Source of the DNA: UBA10365 sp041441915
GTDB taxonomy: Bacteria > Pseudomonadota > Alphaproteobacteria > Rhodobacterales > Rhodobacteraceae
NCBI GenBank assembly: GCA_041441915.1
Contig: JASDRS010000003.1
Location: 1 to 64,000, forward strand
DNA: 64,000 nt
Reading direction: 5' to 3'
Each line of letters opens with the position of its first letter. The stretch's first letter is position 1. Position numbers and translations under genes: made by a program. Positions 17,630-26,838 of this stretch are shown in pieces. The notes below the pieces were generated by a model. The model was not told the origin of the DNA. It saw nothing but the letters and a program-made list of their open reading frames with translations, and made no database searches.

Positions 17630-17890
17630 ATAAGTCTTGAGATCAGCCCGAAGCGCTGCTCTTTTCGCCTCTGTAAGTGGAACCAAGAGCGGTAATTGCG
17701 CTCATATATTCAAAGCCTAGTGTCCAATTCTTGCTTAATGGCTTGCCGCATTTTACCATCGTTGGAGTTAATAATAAATGCTCTCAAAATTGGTTTTGCA
17801 AAGGGCCACATCATCGATCTGGATTGGCCAAAAACCACAGATTCGTCATTTTTGTAAGTGTCATCTGGAAGATGTATAGTTGCATCTTCT
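17630..17890 (-). pseudogene. Decayed aldolase-like C-terminus (possible DHDPS family)
   Basis: The minus strand holds protein-like fragments in shifting frames. The final one, PLLVPLTEAKRAALRADL then KTYIS and stop, resembles the C-terminus of dihydrodipicolinate-synthase-family aldolases. Upstream another frame reads GFEYMSAITALG. The family call rests on a short pattern and is tentative; that the region is decayed coding sequence is more certain. Confidence 0.3.
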
Positions 17891-18394
17891 TAAGCAGTGA
17901 CATTATCTAATTTATTAGCACTCTCCCTCCTATTTTTCTTTTACTGACTAGGTAGAAACGTAGATCGCACAGCGAAGGGTCGTAGCTGACCAAGTGTAAC
18001 TAATGTGGTCGAAATATAAGCTTATGTCGAATTATGGTTTTTAATATTAATATTAAAAACTTAATAATTGCCTGGAGCGCCCCTACCAAAAATGTAATCT
18101 GATATGATGTTCAACGAAATTAATTGTATAATGGCGCTAAGTAACAAAAAAATAGAAGGTTAATCTAAAAATATTGAGCGTGATTAGAAGTCTTTACCTA
18201 ACCCAATAACTAATCAGAGCAGGACATTGCAGGCACTATTTGTTGTTGTTTGCTAAGAGGTCATGTTGTAAGCTTTATCTGCATAGTAAAATTATTTTCC
18301 ACCATTATAAGAAAAATAAGTAATTGATAAGCATCAATTAAATATAAGATAGTAAATTTTTGTAACACAAAAATATATATGCTAGGAAATTTAC
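17891..18394. other. Intergenic region, AT-rich
   Basis: About 500 bases with stops in all frames and no recognised gene. It should contain the promoter for the GST-MBL pair that starts at 18395, but no clear box pair is visible. Confidence 0.35.
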
Positions 18395-19033
18395 ATGATT
18401 GATCTATACACATGGACCACACCTAATGGCCGTAAAGTTTCGATCTTACTCGAAGAGCTCGGTGTGCCCTACTGCGTCCGTAGTGTTGATATAACTAAAG
18501 GCGAGCAGCTCTCCGCAGATTTTTTGAAAATAGCGCCCAATAACCGTATTCCTGCTATGGTTGACCACGAAACAGGTATCCAAATGATGGAGAGTGGCGC
18601 AATCATGATGTACCTTGCCAATAAATATAAAAAATTTCAATGTGAGGGTGCAGAATACTGGCGGATGGTAGAATGGCTCATGTGGCAGATGGGGGGGCTT
18701 GGGCCGATGTTGGGGCAAGTTCATCACTTCGTGAAATACAACAAAGGCAAGTCTTGCTATGGTGAAGAGCGTTATTTAGCGGAAGCACAGCGCCTTTACA
18801 GTGTATTGAACACAAGGCTTGAGGGGCGCACTTATATCGCCGGTGAAAACCAGGGAACTTATTCGATTGCCGACATATCCTGCTGGCCTTGGGTTTCACG
18901 CTTTCAATGGCAAGAAATTGACTTGAACGACTATCCAAGTGTCAGGGATTGGTATGTCCGAATTTCTCAGCGCCCTGCGGTGCAAAAGGGCTATTCTGTC
19001 CCAAAATTTTCAACTGAGGTGCCAATGCCATGA
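18395..19033 (+). CDS. Glutathione S-transferase (Ure2p/YfcG-like)
   Basis: The 212-residue protein has a thioredoxin-like N-terminal domain (YTWTTPNGRKVSILLEELG), the conserved cis-Pro in NNRIPAM and the glutathione-binding ESGAI motif, followed by an all-helical C-terminal domain with the N-cap segment SIADISCWPW. The TxNGxK active-site pattern is that of the nu-class disulfide reductases and ether-cleaving enzymes. It overlaps the MBL-fold gene by 4 nt, so the two are coupled and may act together on a thioester or glutathione conjugate. Confidence 0.88.
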   Translation: MIDLYTWTTPNGRKVSILLEELGVPYCVRSVDITKGEQLSADFLKIAPNNRIPAMVDHETGIQMMESGAIMMYLANKYKKFQCEGAEYWRMVEWLMWQMGGLGPMLGQVHHFVKYNKGKSCYGEERYLAEAQRLYSVLNTRLEGRTYIAGENQGTYSIADISCWPWVSRFQWQEIDLNDYPSVRDWYVRISQRPAVQKGYSVPKFSTEVPMP

Positions 19034-19914
19034 CGATTGCTCTCAAGGGCTCATATCAGCCTAGTATTCATCGATTTTCACTAGGTTCTGGCGAGGTGAC
19101 GACGGTCCTTGATGGTTCGCATTTGCGAGATTTGATAAACCCACCCTTTGTTATGGACAAGACAGAAGACGAAATTTTGAAAATAGCGAAGGCCAATCGT
19201 TTGCCAATAATGGGCTTTGAAAACACCTACACGCCCACTGTCCTGAGCATGGCGGGACAGGTTGTTTTGTTTGATACTGGATTTGGTGCGATGGGGCGAG
19301 ACAATCACGCAGGAAATTTAAGGCGAAGGCTTGGCGTTGCTGGATATGCACCAGAAGATATAGACGTCGTGGCTTTTACGCATTGTCACACGGATCATAT
19401 AGCGGGTGTTATGGAAGGTGGCGCTCCTGCCTATCCAAATGCGCGTTATGTTATAGGACGGCGGGAATTTGATTGTTGGTCTGATGGTTCGGAAATACCG
19501 TCTCAAAGAGCCCAAAATCATGAAATGTTTTTAAAGCTCATCTCACCGTTAGCAGAACGCATGACTTTCCTAGAAGATGGTGACAGCGTCATTTCGGGAT
19601 TGACTGCACAAGCCGCCTTTGGGCATTCACTCGGACACATGATGTATTTTGTAGAAAGCGAAGGGCAATCTATTTTGATTTGGGGCGATGTAGCTAATCA
19701 CTTTGTCTTTTCTGTGCAATACCCGAGCAGCCCTGTCGGATTTGACGATGACAGGCATATGGCTATAGCTACGCGTAAGCGGGTATTGGACATGGTTGCA
19801 ACCGATGGGCTTCTGGTAAGTGGGCACCATATGCCGTTTCCCTCCGTCGGCTATGTTGAGTACCATAAAGACAGTTATCGCTGGATACCCGCAGCTTACC
19901 AACTGCGTTTGTGA
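19030..19914 (+). CDS. MBL-fold metallohydrolase
   Basis: The 294-residue enzyme has the metallo-beta-lactamase signature H-x-H-x-D-H (FTHCHTDHIAG), a later His in GHSLGHMMYF, the bridging Asp in LIWGDVANH and a final GHH near the C-terminus. It resembles lactonase/quorum-quenching and glyoxalase II-type hydrolases. It has no signal peptide. The ATGA overlap with the GST gene suggests hydrolysis of a lactone or of a glutathione thioester produced by that GST; this is inference. Confidence 0.85.
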   Translation: MTIALKGSYQPSIHRFSLGSGEVTTVLDGSHLRDLINPPFVMDKTEDEILKIAKANRLPIMGFENTYTPTVLSMAGQVVLFDTGFGAMGRDNHAGNLRRRLGVAGYAPEDIDVVAFTHCHTDHIAGVMEGGAPAYPNARYVIGRREFDCWSDGSEIPSQRAQNHEMFLKLISPLAERMTFLEDGDSVISGLTAQAAFGHSLGHMMYFVESEGQSILIWGDVANHFVFSVQYPSSPVGFDDDRHMAIATRKRVLDMVATDGLLVSGHHMPFPSVGYVEYHKDSYRWIPAAYQLRL

Positions 19915-20005
19915 CCCTTAGGGTGCTGATTTAACGAGCAGAAAAACGGTCTGACGAGCAAAGGGGGCCACAACGGGCACCGATGGAAAGGTAATGCGCC
20001 AGGCT

Positions 20006-20137
20006 TTATTCTAAATTTTTAAGAGCAAAGTCCTCAGCCCAATCGTCGAAATTGTGGAAAACCCCGAGATAGATGCGAACATAAGCATCGATAGGAAAAA
20101 TGTCAGAAACGATTGTTGCAAAGTGGGCAGGGATCAT
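20006..20137 (-). CDS. Small ORF (43 residues), function unknown
   Basis: The ATG (20135-20137) overlaps the stop of the broken GST gene by 4 nt (ATGA), the same coupling used elsewhere here. The product is acidic and hydrophobic (IYLGVFHNFDDWAEDFA) and matches nothing I recognise. It could be a real small protein or the remnant of a longer one; the overlap is the main support. Confidence 0.35.
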   Translation of the reverse strand: MIPAHFATIVSDIFPIDAYVRIYLGVFHNFDDWAEDFALKNLE

Positions 20138-20757
20138 GAAACTACTTTCAATTCGTCATAAGAGGTAGCTACCCATTTTTGGTAGGCAGGACGCGCTGCT
20201 ATACGCCCATGCCAAGCGGCCACAAGCGGCGTTTTCGCGAGAGTGTCTGGATAGAGGTCAAGCAGCCGATAAAATAGGCAGCCAAGGGCTATGTCAGCTA
20301 TCGAGAACTCTGAGCCAGTCATGTAGGGTCTGTTATCGACCATTACTGCTTCCATTATGGCTAGTGCAGAACCAATCGCGGTCAGACTAACCGCCTCGAC
20401 CTTTGCATCGCGCGCTTTTGACAATAGCCGAACACGCTGCCAAAAAACACTAATAAAAGGAGGCTGCAGACTGGTGGAGCCAAATTCCAGCCACATATCT
20501 ACACGAGCGTCGCCCGCGCCGAGGCGTCCTTCTCGCCGAGCGAGGTGGCGCAAGATTGCATGGCTTTACCACAGTGATAGTGCAGAATCTTGCAAGACTG
20601 GTATGCGGCGTGCGGGTGTAAGACGCGCGAACTCTGCGCTGCCTAATCCCCCATACTTTCCCCCGGCAGTTTGGTGCTTAAAGGTCAAATCCAGCTCTGA
20701 CAATGCCCAAAGAATTTTTTGAACGTTTACGGAACTTGCGCGACCCCAAAGTATCAT
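20134..20757 (-). pseudogene. Glutathione S-transferase with in-frame stop
   Basis: One open frame of 207 codons reads as a complete GST: N-terminal MILWGRASSVNVQKILWAL, cis-Pro motif RRIPVLQD, and C-terminal SIADIALGCLFYRLL plus ARPAYQKWV. Codon 64 is TAA (20566-20568) in the context LSLW-stop-SHAILRHL. Relatives have Glu here (W-E-S-x-A-I), the residue that binds the gamma-glutamyl end of glutathione, so one G-to-T change of GAA explains it. Its start overlaps the cyclase stop by 4 nt. Without suppression it yields only the thioredoxin-like half. Confidence 0.82.
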
Positions 20758-21710
20758 TTAACAGCCTGAGGATTAATTGGTGAACCCGCCGCTCCTGGAA
20801 TATGCAACGGGGGCGCTGTGAAAAAGAATTCATATACCCCGTCTTCGGTGCAATCTTCGGCAAGCTCTTTAACATAAAAAATCTCACCCATAGAAATGCC
20901 AATCGCCGGGATCACGACCCAATGCCAAGGCTGGTTTGCTTCATCAGTTTCATTGGGGCGTACTTCGCAACCCCAAGTGTCTGCACAAATGGCGGCAATG
21001 TCATGCTCTTTGATCCATCGGGCGGTTTCAAACGAAAGGCCTGGTGCGTCACCTCCAGCATAGCCCGTCCAGTCTCCCGAGGCGAGGCACCGTTCTTGAT
21101 GGCCAGTACGAACGATGACGAAATCGCCCTTGCGGATTTGGACACCTTGCGCCTGTGCGCAGCCATCAAGATCGGCATTGGTAATTGGATAGCCATCTGA
21201 AAGGCTATCAACACCTTTCCATCGGGCAACGTCAAGTAAGACGCCGCGCCCGACCATCTTGTTGCGAACATGTTCAATGCCCAGACGTTTGGCGCCATTC
21301 ACGGTGACATCGGTTGCGGGATAGCCGTTGTACATCTTGTCATCAAGAAAGATGTGGCAAAGCGCATCCCATTGTGTGCCGACCTGGCAAGGCAGGTTGA
21401 TGGCATCATCCGCATAACGAAGAAAGGCCTTACCGTCGCCATCCTGTTCGCCAGTAACAGCATCGGTACCTGTTGCCAGCATCTGGTGGATCATGTTCCA
21501 TCGCCCACCAAATAGGCCCGACTGAATTTTTTCTTTTAGATTAAGCCCTAAGGCAAAAGTTTTGCCCTTTTTGATTAGGCCTGCTGCGGCAACAATATCT
21601 GTGGGGCTTACGTTGTTTAGGGTTCCTATTTGATCGTCAGCTCCCCACCGACCCCAGTTAGAGAGCTCATTTGCTGTATCGTAGATGTCTTGGCGGGTCA
21701 GCTTAGTCAT
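20754..21710 (-). CDS. Cyclase-family metal-dependent hydrolase (KynB-like)
   Basis: The 318-residue protein belongs to the cyclase/kynurenine formamidase fold. It has the family core as Q-x-G-T-Q-W-D followed by H (CQVGTQWDALCHI), later VRTGHQERC and the CADTWGCEVRP block, and a GYPATD segment. It probably hydrolyses a formamide, lactone or related C-O or C-N bond with a bound metal. It is first in a minus-strand unit with the broken GST and the small ORF. The substrate is unknown; kynurenine itself is not implied. Confidence 0.85.
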   Translation of the reverse strand: MTKLTRQDIYDTANELSNWGRWGADDQIGTLNNVSPTDIVAAAGLIKKGKTFALGLNLKEKIQSGLFGGRWNMIHQMLATGTDAVTGEQDGDGKAFLRYADDAINLPCQVGTQWDALCHIFLDDKMYNGYPATDVTVNGAKRLGIEHVRNKMVGRGVLLDVARWKGVDSLSDGYPITNADLDGCAQAQGVQIRKGDFVIVRTGHQERCLASGDWTGYAGGDAPGLSFETARWIKEHDIAAICADTWGCEVRPNETDEANQPWHWVVIPAIGISMGEIFYVKELAEDCTEDGVYEFFFTAPPLHIPGAAGSPINPQAVK

Positions 21711-22371
21711 GGAACGTTCCTTCTTTTAAGGCTTATTTATCGAATGAAAAATTAATTTTAAGTCCCTGTCAATGGGTTTGCGATTTTTCAGGCGAATTAT
21801 ATTATCCGGTGATAGCCAATTATCACGCCAATCATAGCCCTCGCAGGCATTAATTCTTTGGGCGTGACTTTTTCGGACAAAAGTACAGTAAATAAAAAAG
21901 GCCATGATGATACCCGCCTTGGCGGCCCCCCCATTAGTGATACTTTTGATCGTGCTATAAAAAGGGTGGGCTATTTGGAACTGATGGCACGCCTCGACCG
22001 CCTTGGTTGCCGTATACTGCCTTAACTACTGGGTTGTGTTATTCTAAGGATTCTGACGATTTGGACCCGAATCAAGAACTATATTGGCATCGTTTAAGAG
22101 CAGTCGTGATTGCATTGTCGGGAAAGGCATGAGGAGATGATCAATATGTGATCTTGCGAATTATTTGTAACTTGATTTTAGCACTTCACATCAAAGCTTC
22201 ATTAAAAGATCAACTAGGCTCTATTGCAGCCACGAAAAAAGGTTGATTTACCAAAACCACTCTTATGCTGGACCTTTCCGCTCAAGACTGGCTGCAACGC
22301 GCTATTATGAGGCAACCTAACTAATAGGGACAAAGAATATTCAGACAGACAACCTCCCAAAACGTAGACGC
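21711..22371. other. Divergent intergenic region with a short ORF
   Basis: About 660 bases between the cyclase start (minus) and the TetR gene (plus), a natural site for a TetR-controlled divergent promoter. A GTG ORF at 21864-22025 (+) could encode 53 residues ending ARLDRLGCRILP; it matches nothing I recognise. No clear operator dyad was found. Confidence 0.35.
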
Positions 22372-23007
22372 ATGTCGTCGAGCGATCGCCATGAGGATTT
22401 CATAAGCAAAGCGATATTATACTTTGCAGAAGAAGGGTTCGAAAGCTCAACGCGTGGGTTGGCGCGAAAATTGGGTGTGACCCAGCCACTCTTGTATAGG
22501 TACTTCCCATCAAAAGAGGTATTAATTTCCGCGGTTTATGATGTCGTCTATGTTAATCGCTGGCGGAGTGAATGGGATAGTCTGCTGCGTGACCGAGATT
22601 TACCATTGAAAGAGCGCTTGAATACGTTCTATCAAATTTACACCGATGTGATCTTCAATCGACAATGGATGCGGATATACCTGTTTTCGGGACTTAAGGG
22701 TGTAGATATAAACCGCCGCTATATGGAACTGGTTCGCCAGCGTATTCTTGAGCCAATCCTGTTAGAAGCTCTTCACGAAATGGGATAGCAAATGCGTCCA
22801 CTTTTGGATTCGGAAGTTGAGTTTTCTTGGATTATGCATGGTGGAATTTTCTATTACGGTGTGCGTGATTTGATCTATGAAAGTACTTTAACAACTCAAA
22901 AAGACGATGTCATTGGAGATGCGGTTGAAGCGTTTATGGCTGGATTGCAAATAAAGTTGCACGGCTACAATTCGCAGATTAAAAATAGGTCGCTGCGTCG
23001 CATTTAA
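22372..23007 (+). pseudogene. TetR-family regulator with in-frame stop
   Basis: The frame encodes a TetR-like regulator: helix-turn-helix AILYFAEEGFESSTRGLARK with LGVTQPLLYRYFPSKEVL, then a helical ligand domain. Codon 139 is TAG (22786-22788, HEMG-stop-QMRPLL), after which the same frame runs on for 73 residues to AFMAGLQIKL, so one nonsense mutation separates two halves. The truncated product keeps DNA binding and part of the dimer domain. It faces the cyclase gene divergently and may be its decayed regulator. Confidence 0.78.
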
Positions 23008-23528
23008 AAGACGGTTGTCCCCCGTGCAGGATAGTTATTATCCATAGCAAATTGCACCTTTGACAACATAAATTCAAGATCCGGCCGCGACCAAGGCATA
23101 TTAGAAATGTCGATAAGGTAAAGCCGACCATCGGGACGCACCCAAAACAGGCCAGGCTCGGTAAATTTGGCGCTCTCAGCTTCTTTGATCGATGTTGATA
23201 GATATAAACCCCAATTTTTGGAATCCACTTGGGTGGCGCCATAGGCAAGTTGAAGCTTATCAAGCCCCCATTTTTTTTTGGCTTCGGCCGCTTTTTCTTC
23301 GGAGTCCATCGAGGCCGCCAGCACTGACACACCAGATTGTGTCGCCATATCGATAAGGCCGTTTAGCTTGGTTAAATACACCTTACATAAGGGACAATGC
23401 AGCCCGCGATAAAAGATCACCATCGTAAAGGTTTTTGGCGTTTGTTCGGCTAAACTCCAAGTGCCGCCCCCGACTAAAGGAAGTGACAAATTTGGGGCCT
23501 GCATATTGGGCATTAGTTTTTGGGTCAT
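23004..23528 (-). CDS. Peroxiredoxin-like (AhpC/TSA) protein
   Basis: The 174-residue thioredoxin-fold protein has FTMVIFYRGLHCPLCKVYLTKL, giving a C-x-x-C pair at the position of the peroxidatic Cys loop, and the supporting segment LAASMDSEEKAAEA. Members of this subgroup are alkyl hydroperoxide reductase/TSA-related. It ends convergently with the broken TetR gene (4-base overlap). No signal peptide is seen. The family is clear; the reductant and substrate are not. Confidence 0.82.
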   Translation of the reverse strand: MTQKLMPNMQAPNLSLPLVGGGTWSLAEQTPKTFTMVIFYRGLHCPLCKVYLTKLNGLIDMATQSGVSVLAASMDSEEKAAEAKKKWGLDKLQLAYGATQVDSKNWGLYLSTSIKEAESAKFTEPGLFWVRPDGRLYLIDISNMPWSRPDLEFMLSKVQFAMDNNYPARGTTVF

Positions 23529-23938
23529 GGTGAAGTCCTGCTTAAAGGTTGGGTTAAATGGTTTGAGAACTATAAAGCTGCCACGTCGAACCGTTACTAG
23601 CTACGTGGCCTATCTCTTCAGGGTTGAGAAGTATCCGCAACATGGGTTGTCGTTAGCGGTAATTTTTATTCATGATTTCCTCCTTTTTCCTACAAAGGGG
23701 GTCCAAGAAAATATTTCACGAGTGATAGCACATCTAACGCAGATGAACTTTCCATGTCGCTCCAGTTTGTTTCCATTAAATTCTAGATATTACTGATTTT
23801 TTCAGTCAAAAAGTGTTTTGGTAGCACCCTATATTTAATCTGTGTTACTGTAATTGCTGCGGCGACAAATGAATGTCACAGGTTTACTCAGTATCCTCCA
23901 TTGGCATTCCTTTCGAGATAATTTACGTATATTTTGTT
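23529..23938. other. Intergenic region, nothing recognised
   Basis: About 410 bases between the peroxiredoxin start (minus strand) and the 3' end of the molybdenum hydroxylase operon. It should hold the peroxiredoxin promoter and the operon's terminator, but no convincing T-tailed hairpin is visible. Confidence 0.35.
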
Positions 23939-26317
23939 TTAAGTAACGACTCCCAAGGCTTCTAGGATGCGGCCCGGGGTAAACGGCATCGATGTTACCC
24001 GCCCTCCCAGCGGGCGGATCGCGTCGTTGATCGCGTTCATGACGGCAGCGGGCGAACCGGCTGTGCCAGCCTCTCCCGCGCCCTTTGCACCCAGAAGAGA
24101 TTCCCTTGTTGGTGTTTCCACATGCCCGATTACTATGTCGGGCATCTCTGCAGCCATAGGTACAAGGTAGTCGGCCATATTGGCGTTCAGCAGTTGGCCA
24201 TGATCATCATATAGGCACTCTTCGTACAGTGCGCCCCCGATGCCCTGCACAATCCCGCCACGGATTTGCTCGTCTACCAGTTGGGGGTTGATGACACGTC
24301 CACAATCTTCGACGCACCAATGTTTTAAAAGCGTCACAAAGCCCGTTTCAGTGTCTACTTCGAGATAGCTTGCCTGCGCCCCATTTGTGAAGGCAAATGG
24401 ATAATCGGACGTAATGAAATGACGAGTTTGCACTAGCTCGCGTGCCAGATCCTTGGGCAAGGTATCGCCGCGAAAATAGACTATCCTGCCAAGCTCTTCG
24501 AGAGGCATCCGTGCGTCGCCATTTTTGCGATCGATAATCTGCCCGTCAACGATAGAGAGGCTCTCTGGTGGGCATTGAAGCATTGCGCCAGCAATCGTTA
24601 GAATGCTTTCTTTGAGTGCAAGGCCCGCCTGCAAGGCTGCCTCTCCCCCTATTCCTGCCCCACGAGAAGCCCACGTGCCGCCACCATAGGGCGTGGTTTG
24701 TGTGTCGCCAGTGATCATTTTTACCTTCGTCACGTTCACACCCACAGCCTCAGCAACAATTTGGCTGAGCATGCCTTCGGTGCCTTGACCTTGCTCGGTG
24801 ACGCCCGACATGGCGACGACGCTGCCGTCTGGGTCCATGCGTACGGTGCAGCCGTCTTGCGCGGAAATACGTGCGCCGCCGATGCCGTACATGAACGGGC
24901 TGGGGTTTGTCAGCTCGATGAAGCTGGCTATTCCTATGCCTCGATGGATGCCTTTTTTCCGTAATGTAGCCTGTTCGGAACGCAAAGCGTCATAATCCAT
25001 AAGCTCCATCAACTTGTTCATCGATGCGTGATGTGACAGCCCCTCGAACTGCATGTTGGCGGCAGATGTGTAAGGGTAGGCATCATCTGCCACGAGGTTG
25101 CGCCGTCGTATTTCAACTGGATCAAGCCCCAGTGCCTCTGCCGCAAAATCGACAAGTCCTTCGGTTACTGCAACGGCAATTGGGTGGCCAACCGCGCGGT
25201 ATTGACAGGTTGGGGTCTTGTTTTGCATCACCACAGTAGTCTGTGCGCGGTATGTCTGAAAATCGTAAGGGCCACCGCAAAGGTTCACCACCTGATTGCC
25301 CTCGATAGCTGATGTGCGTGGATAGACAGAATAGGGGCCGATGGCCGTCCAGTCGTCGATATCTAACGCAAGAATGTGCCCTTTGGCATCGACGGCAATA
25401 CGCGCGTCAATTTCATGGTCGCGCGCATGGATATCGGTTGCGAAGCTTTCCATGCGATCAGCGATAAACTTAACCGGACGCCCCATGGCCTTGGATATTG
25501 TGACAGTCGCCATTTCGTCCGGGTAGACGTGAACCTTGATCCCAAAAGACCCGCCTACATCGCCGCATATAACCCGAACGCGCCCTTCAGGCAAATCAAG
25601 ATGTTGAGCGATGACACTTTGCATCATGTGCGGTGCTTGAGTGGAGTGGTAGACGGTTAGTTGCGTCTCTGAAGGATTATAGTCTGCCAGAATAGAGCGC
25701 GGCTCCAGCGTGACGCCTGTGTGTCGGCCCGTCTTAAACGATGCTTCGATAATTTTGTAGGCGCTTGCAAAAACTGCATCCACCTCTCCCTTTTCGTGTT
25801 TACGGTGAAAGCTCAGGTTGTCGCCCAATTCAGGGTGGATGAGAGGTGTTTTCAAATCAAGCCCCATGCGCATATCAGCGACCACAGGGAGTGGAGTGTA
25901 GTCGACCTCGACCAATGTGGCACCGTCCTCGGCTGCCACGCGACTGTCGGCGACCACAGCAACAACCGCTTCTCCCGTCCAGGTAACTCGGTCAATCGCT
26001 AACGCATTCTGGGGCGCAGATTTAAGTCCCTTAAGATGAGCCAGAACTGCGACCCAAGGCGAACAATGCTTTGCGATATCAGCGCCGATGAACACACGCC
26101 GGACACCGGGAGCAGATTTAGCGGTGGCAATGTCGATTGAATCGATCTTTGCATGGGCGTGCGGGCTACGTACAAAGGCCACGTGAAGCATGCGGGGCAG
26201 AGTTATGTCGTCGACATAGCGTCCTCGTCCTTCGACCAGTCGGCGAGCATTCGGGCGGGGGACTGTGCGTCCAATATAACTATTGGGACGGTTGGGGTTG
26301 CCAAAATCGATCGTCAT
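23939..26317 (-). CDS. Molybdenum hydroxylase large subunit (XDH/CoxL family)
   Basis: The 792-residue subunit binds the molybdopterin cofactor and hydroxylates the substrate. It has the N-terminal RLVEGRGRYVDDI, the GGSFGIKVHVYPDE loop, the GQGTEGMLSQI segment and the catalytic glutamate block AGEAGTAGSPAAVMNAI near the C-terminus. The active-site loop that in form I CO dehydrogenases reads AYxCSFR here reads CQYRAVGHP, so it is not a form I CO dehydrogenase but a general xanthine dehydrogenase-type hydroxylase. The last gene of an M-S-L operon, it overlaps the small-subunit gene by 4 nt. The likely substrate class is an N-heterocycle or aldehyde. Confidence 0.9.
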   Translation of the reverse strand: MTIDFGNPNRPNSYIGRTVPRPNARRLVEGRGRYVDDITLPRMLHVAFVRSPHAHAKIDSIDIATAKSAPGVRRVFIGADIAKHCSPWVAVLAHLKGLKSAPQNALAIDRVTWTGEAVVAVVADSRVAAEDGATLVEVDYTPLPVVADMRMGLDLKTPLIHPELGDNLSFHRKHEKGEVDAVFASAYKIIEASFKTGRHTGVTLEPRSILADYNPSETQLTVYHSTQAPHMMQSVIAQHLDLPEGRVRVICGDVGGSFGIKVHVYPDEMATVTISKAMGRPVKFIADRMESFATDIHARDHEIDARIAVDAKGHILALDIDDWTAIGPYSVYPRTSAIEGNQVVNLCGGPYDFQTYRAQTTVVMQNKTPTCQYRAVGHPIAVAVTEGLVDFAAEALGLDPVEIRRRNLVADDAYPYTSAANMQFEGLSHHASMNKLMELMDYDALRSEQATLRKKGIHRGIGIASFIELTNPSPFMYGIGGARISAQDGCTVRMDPDGSVVAMSGVTEQGQGTEGMLSQIVAEAVGVNVTKVKMITGDTQTTPYGGGTWASRGAGIGGEAALQAGLALKESILTIAGAMLQCPPESLSIVDGQIIDRKNGDARMPLEELGRIVYFRGDTLPKDLARELVQTRHFITSDYPFAFTNGAQASYLEVDTETGFVTLLKHWCVEDCGRVINPQLVDEQIRGGIVQGIGGALYEECLYDDHGQLLNANMADYLVPMAAEMPDIVIGHVETPTRESLLGAKGAGEAGTAGSPAAVMNAINDAIRPLGGRVTSMPFTPGRILEALGVVT

Positions 26318-26838
26318 CCCAAAACCTCCGTATTTCCAGCCCGCGCCGTCGCCACTGATTCAATAGCGTCGACGATGGCCTCGTAGCCTGTGCAGCGGCA
26401 GTAGTTGCCAGAAATATGTTCGCGGATTTCTTCCCGTGTAGGGTTGGCATGCCCTGCTAGAAGATCAGCGGCAGACAAAATCATACCTGGTGTGCAAAAT
26501 CCGCATTGCAGCGCGTTGCGCGTCACAAACTCTGCCTGAAGATCGGCAAGGGCGCCGGTGTCAGTCAATCCTTCGATGGTCCAGACATCTGCTCCATCCA
26601 ATTGAGCGGCCAGCGTCAGGCAACCACGCACGATGTCGCCATTTACCTGCAAGGTGCAGGCACCGCAGACGCCGTGCTCACATCCAGTGTGGCTTCCGGT
26701 CAAACCCAGATCAAGCCGCAGGAAATCAACCAGATGGCGAGAGGCATCAACGCGCGCCTCAACACGCTCACCGTTGACGGTTAGAAAGATGTCTATCTTT
26801 TGTGAAAACGTGATGTTGGGTTCAGTCATTGCGAGCAT
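26314..26838 (-). CDS. Molybdenum hydroxylase 2Fe-2S subunit
   Basis: The 174-residue iron-sulfur subunit has a plant-ferredoxin-type cluster motif (GCEHGVCGACTLQVNG) and the C-terminal C-x-x-C/C-x-C cluster (CGFCTPGM and YCRCTGYE). It transfers electrons from the Mo site to FAD. The gene overlaps the FAD subunit by 17 nt upstream and the large subunit by 4 nt downstream, the tight packing usual for this enzyme. Confidence 0.92.
   Translation of the reverse strand: MLAMTEPNITFSQKIDIFLTVNGERVEARVDASRHLVDFLRLDLGLTGSHTGCEHGVCGACTLQVNGDIVRGCLTLAAQLDGADVWTIEGLTDTGALADLQAEFVTRNALQCGFCTPGMILSAADLLAGHANPTREEIREHISGNYCRCTGYEAIVDAIESVATARAGNTEVLG

Noticed and set aside
20566..22788. Programmed stop-codon readthrough or recoded stop codons in the GST and TetR genes
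   Set aside because: Both TAA and TAG are involved and ordinary genes here end with all three stops, with no readthrough context visible. Nonsense mutation is simpler.
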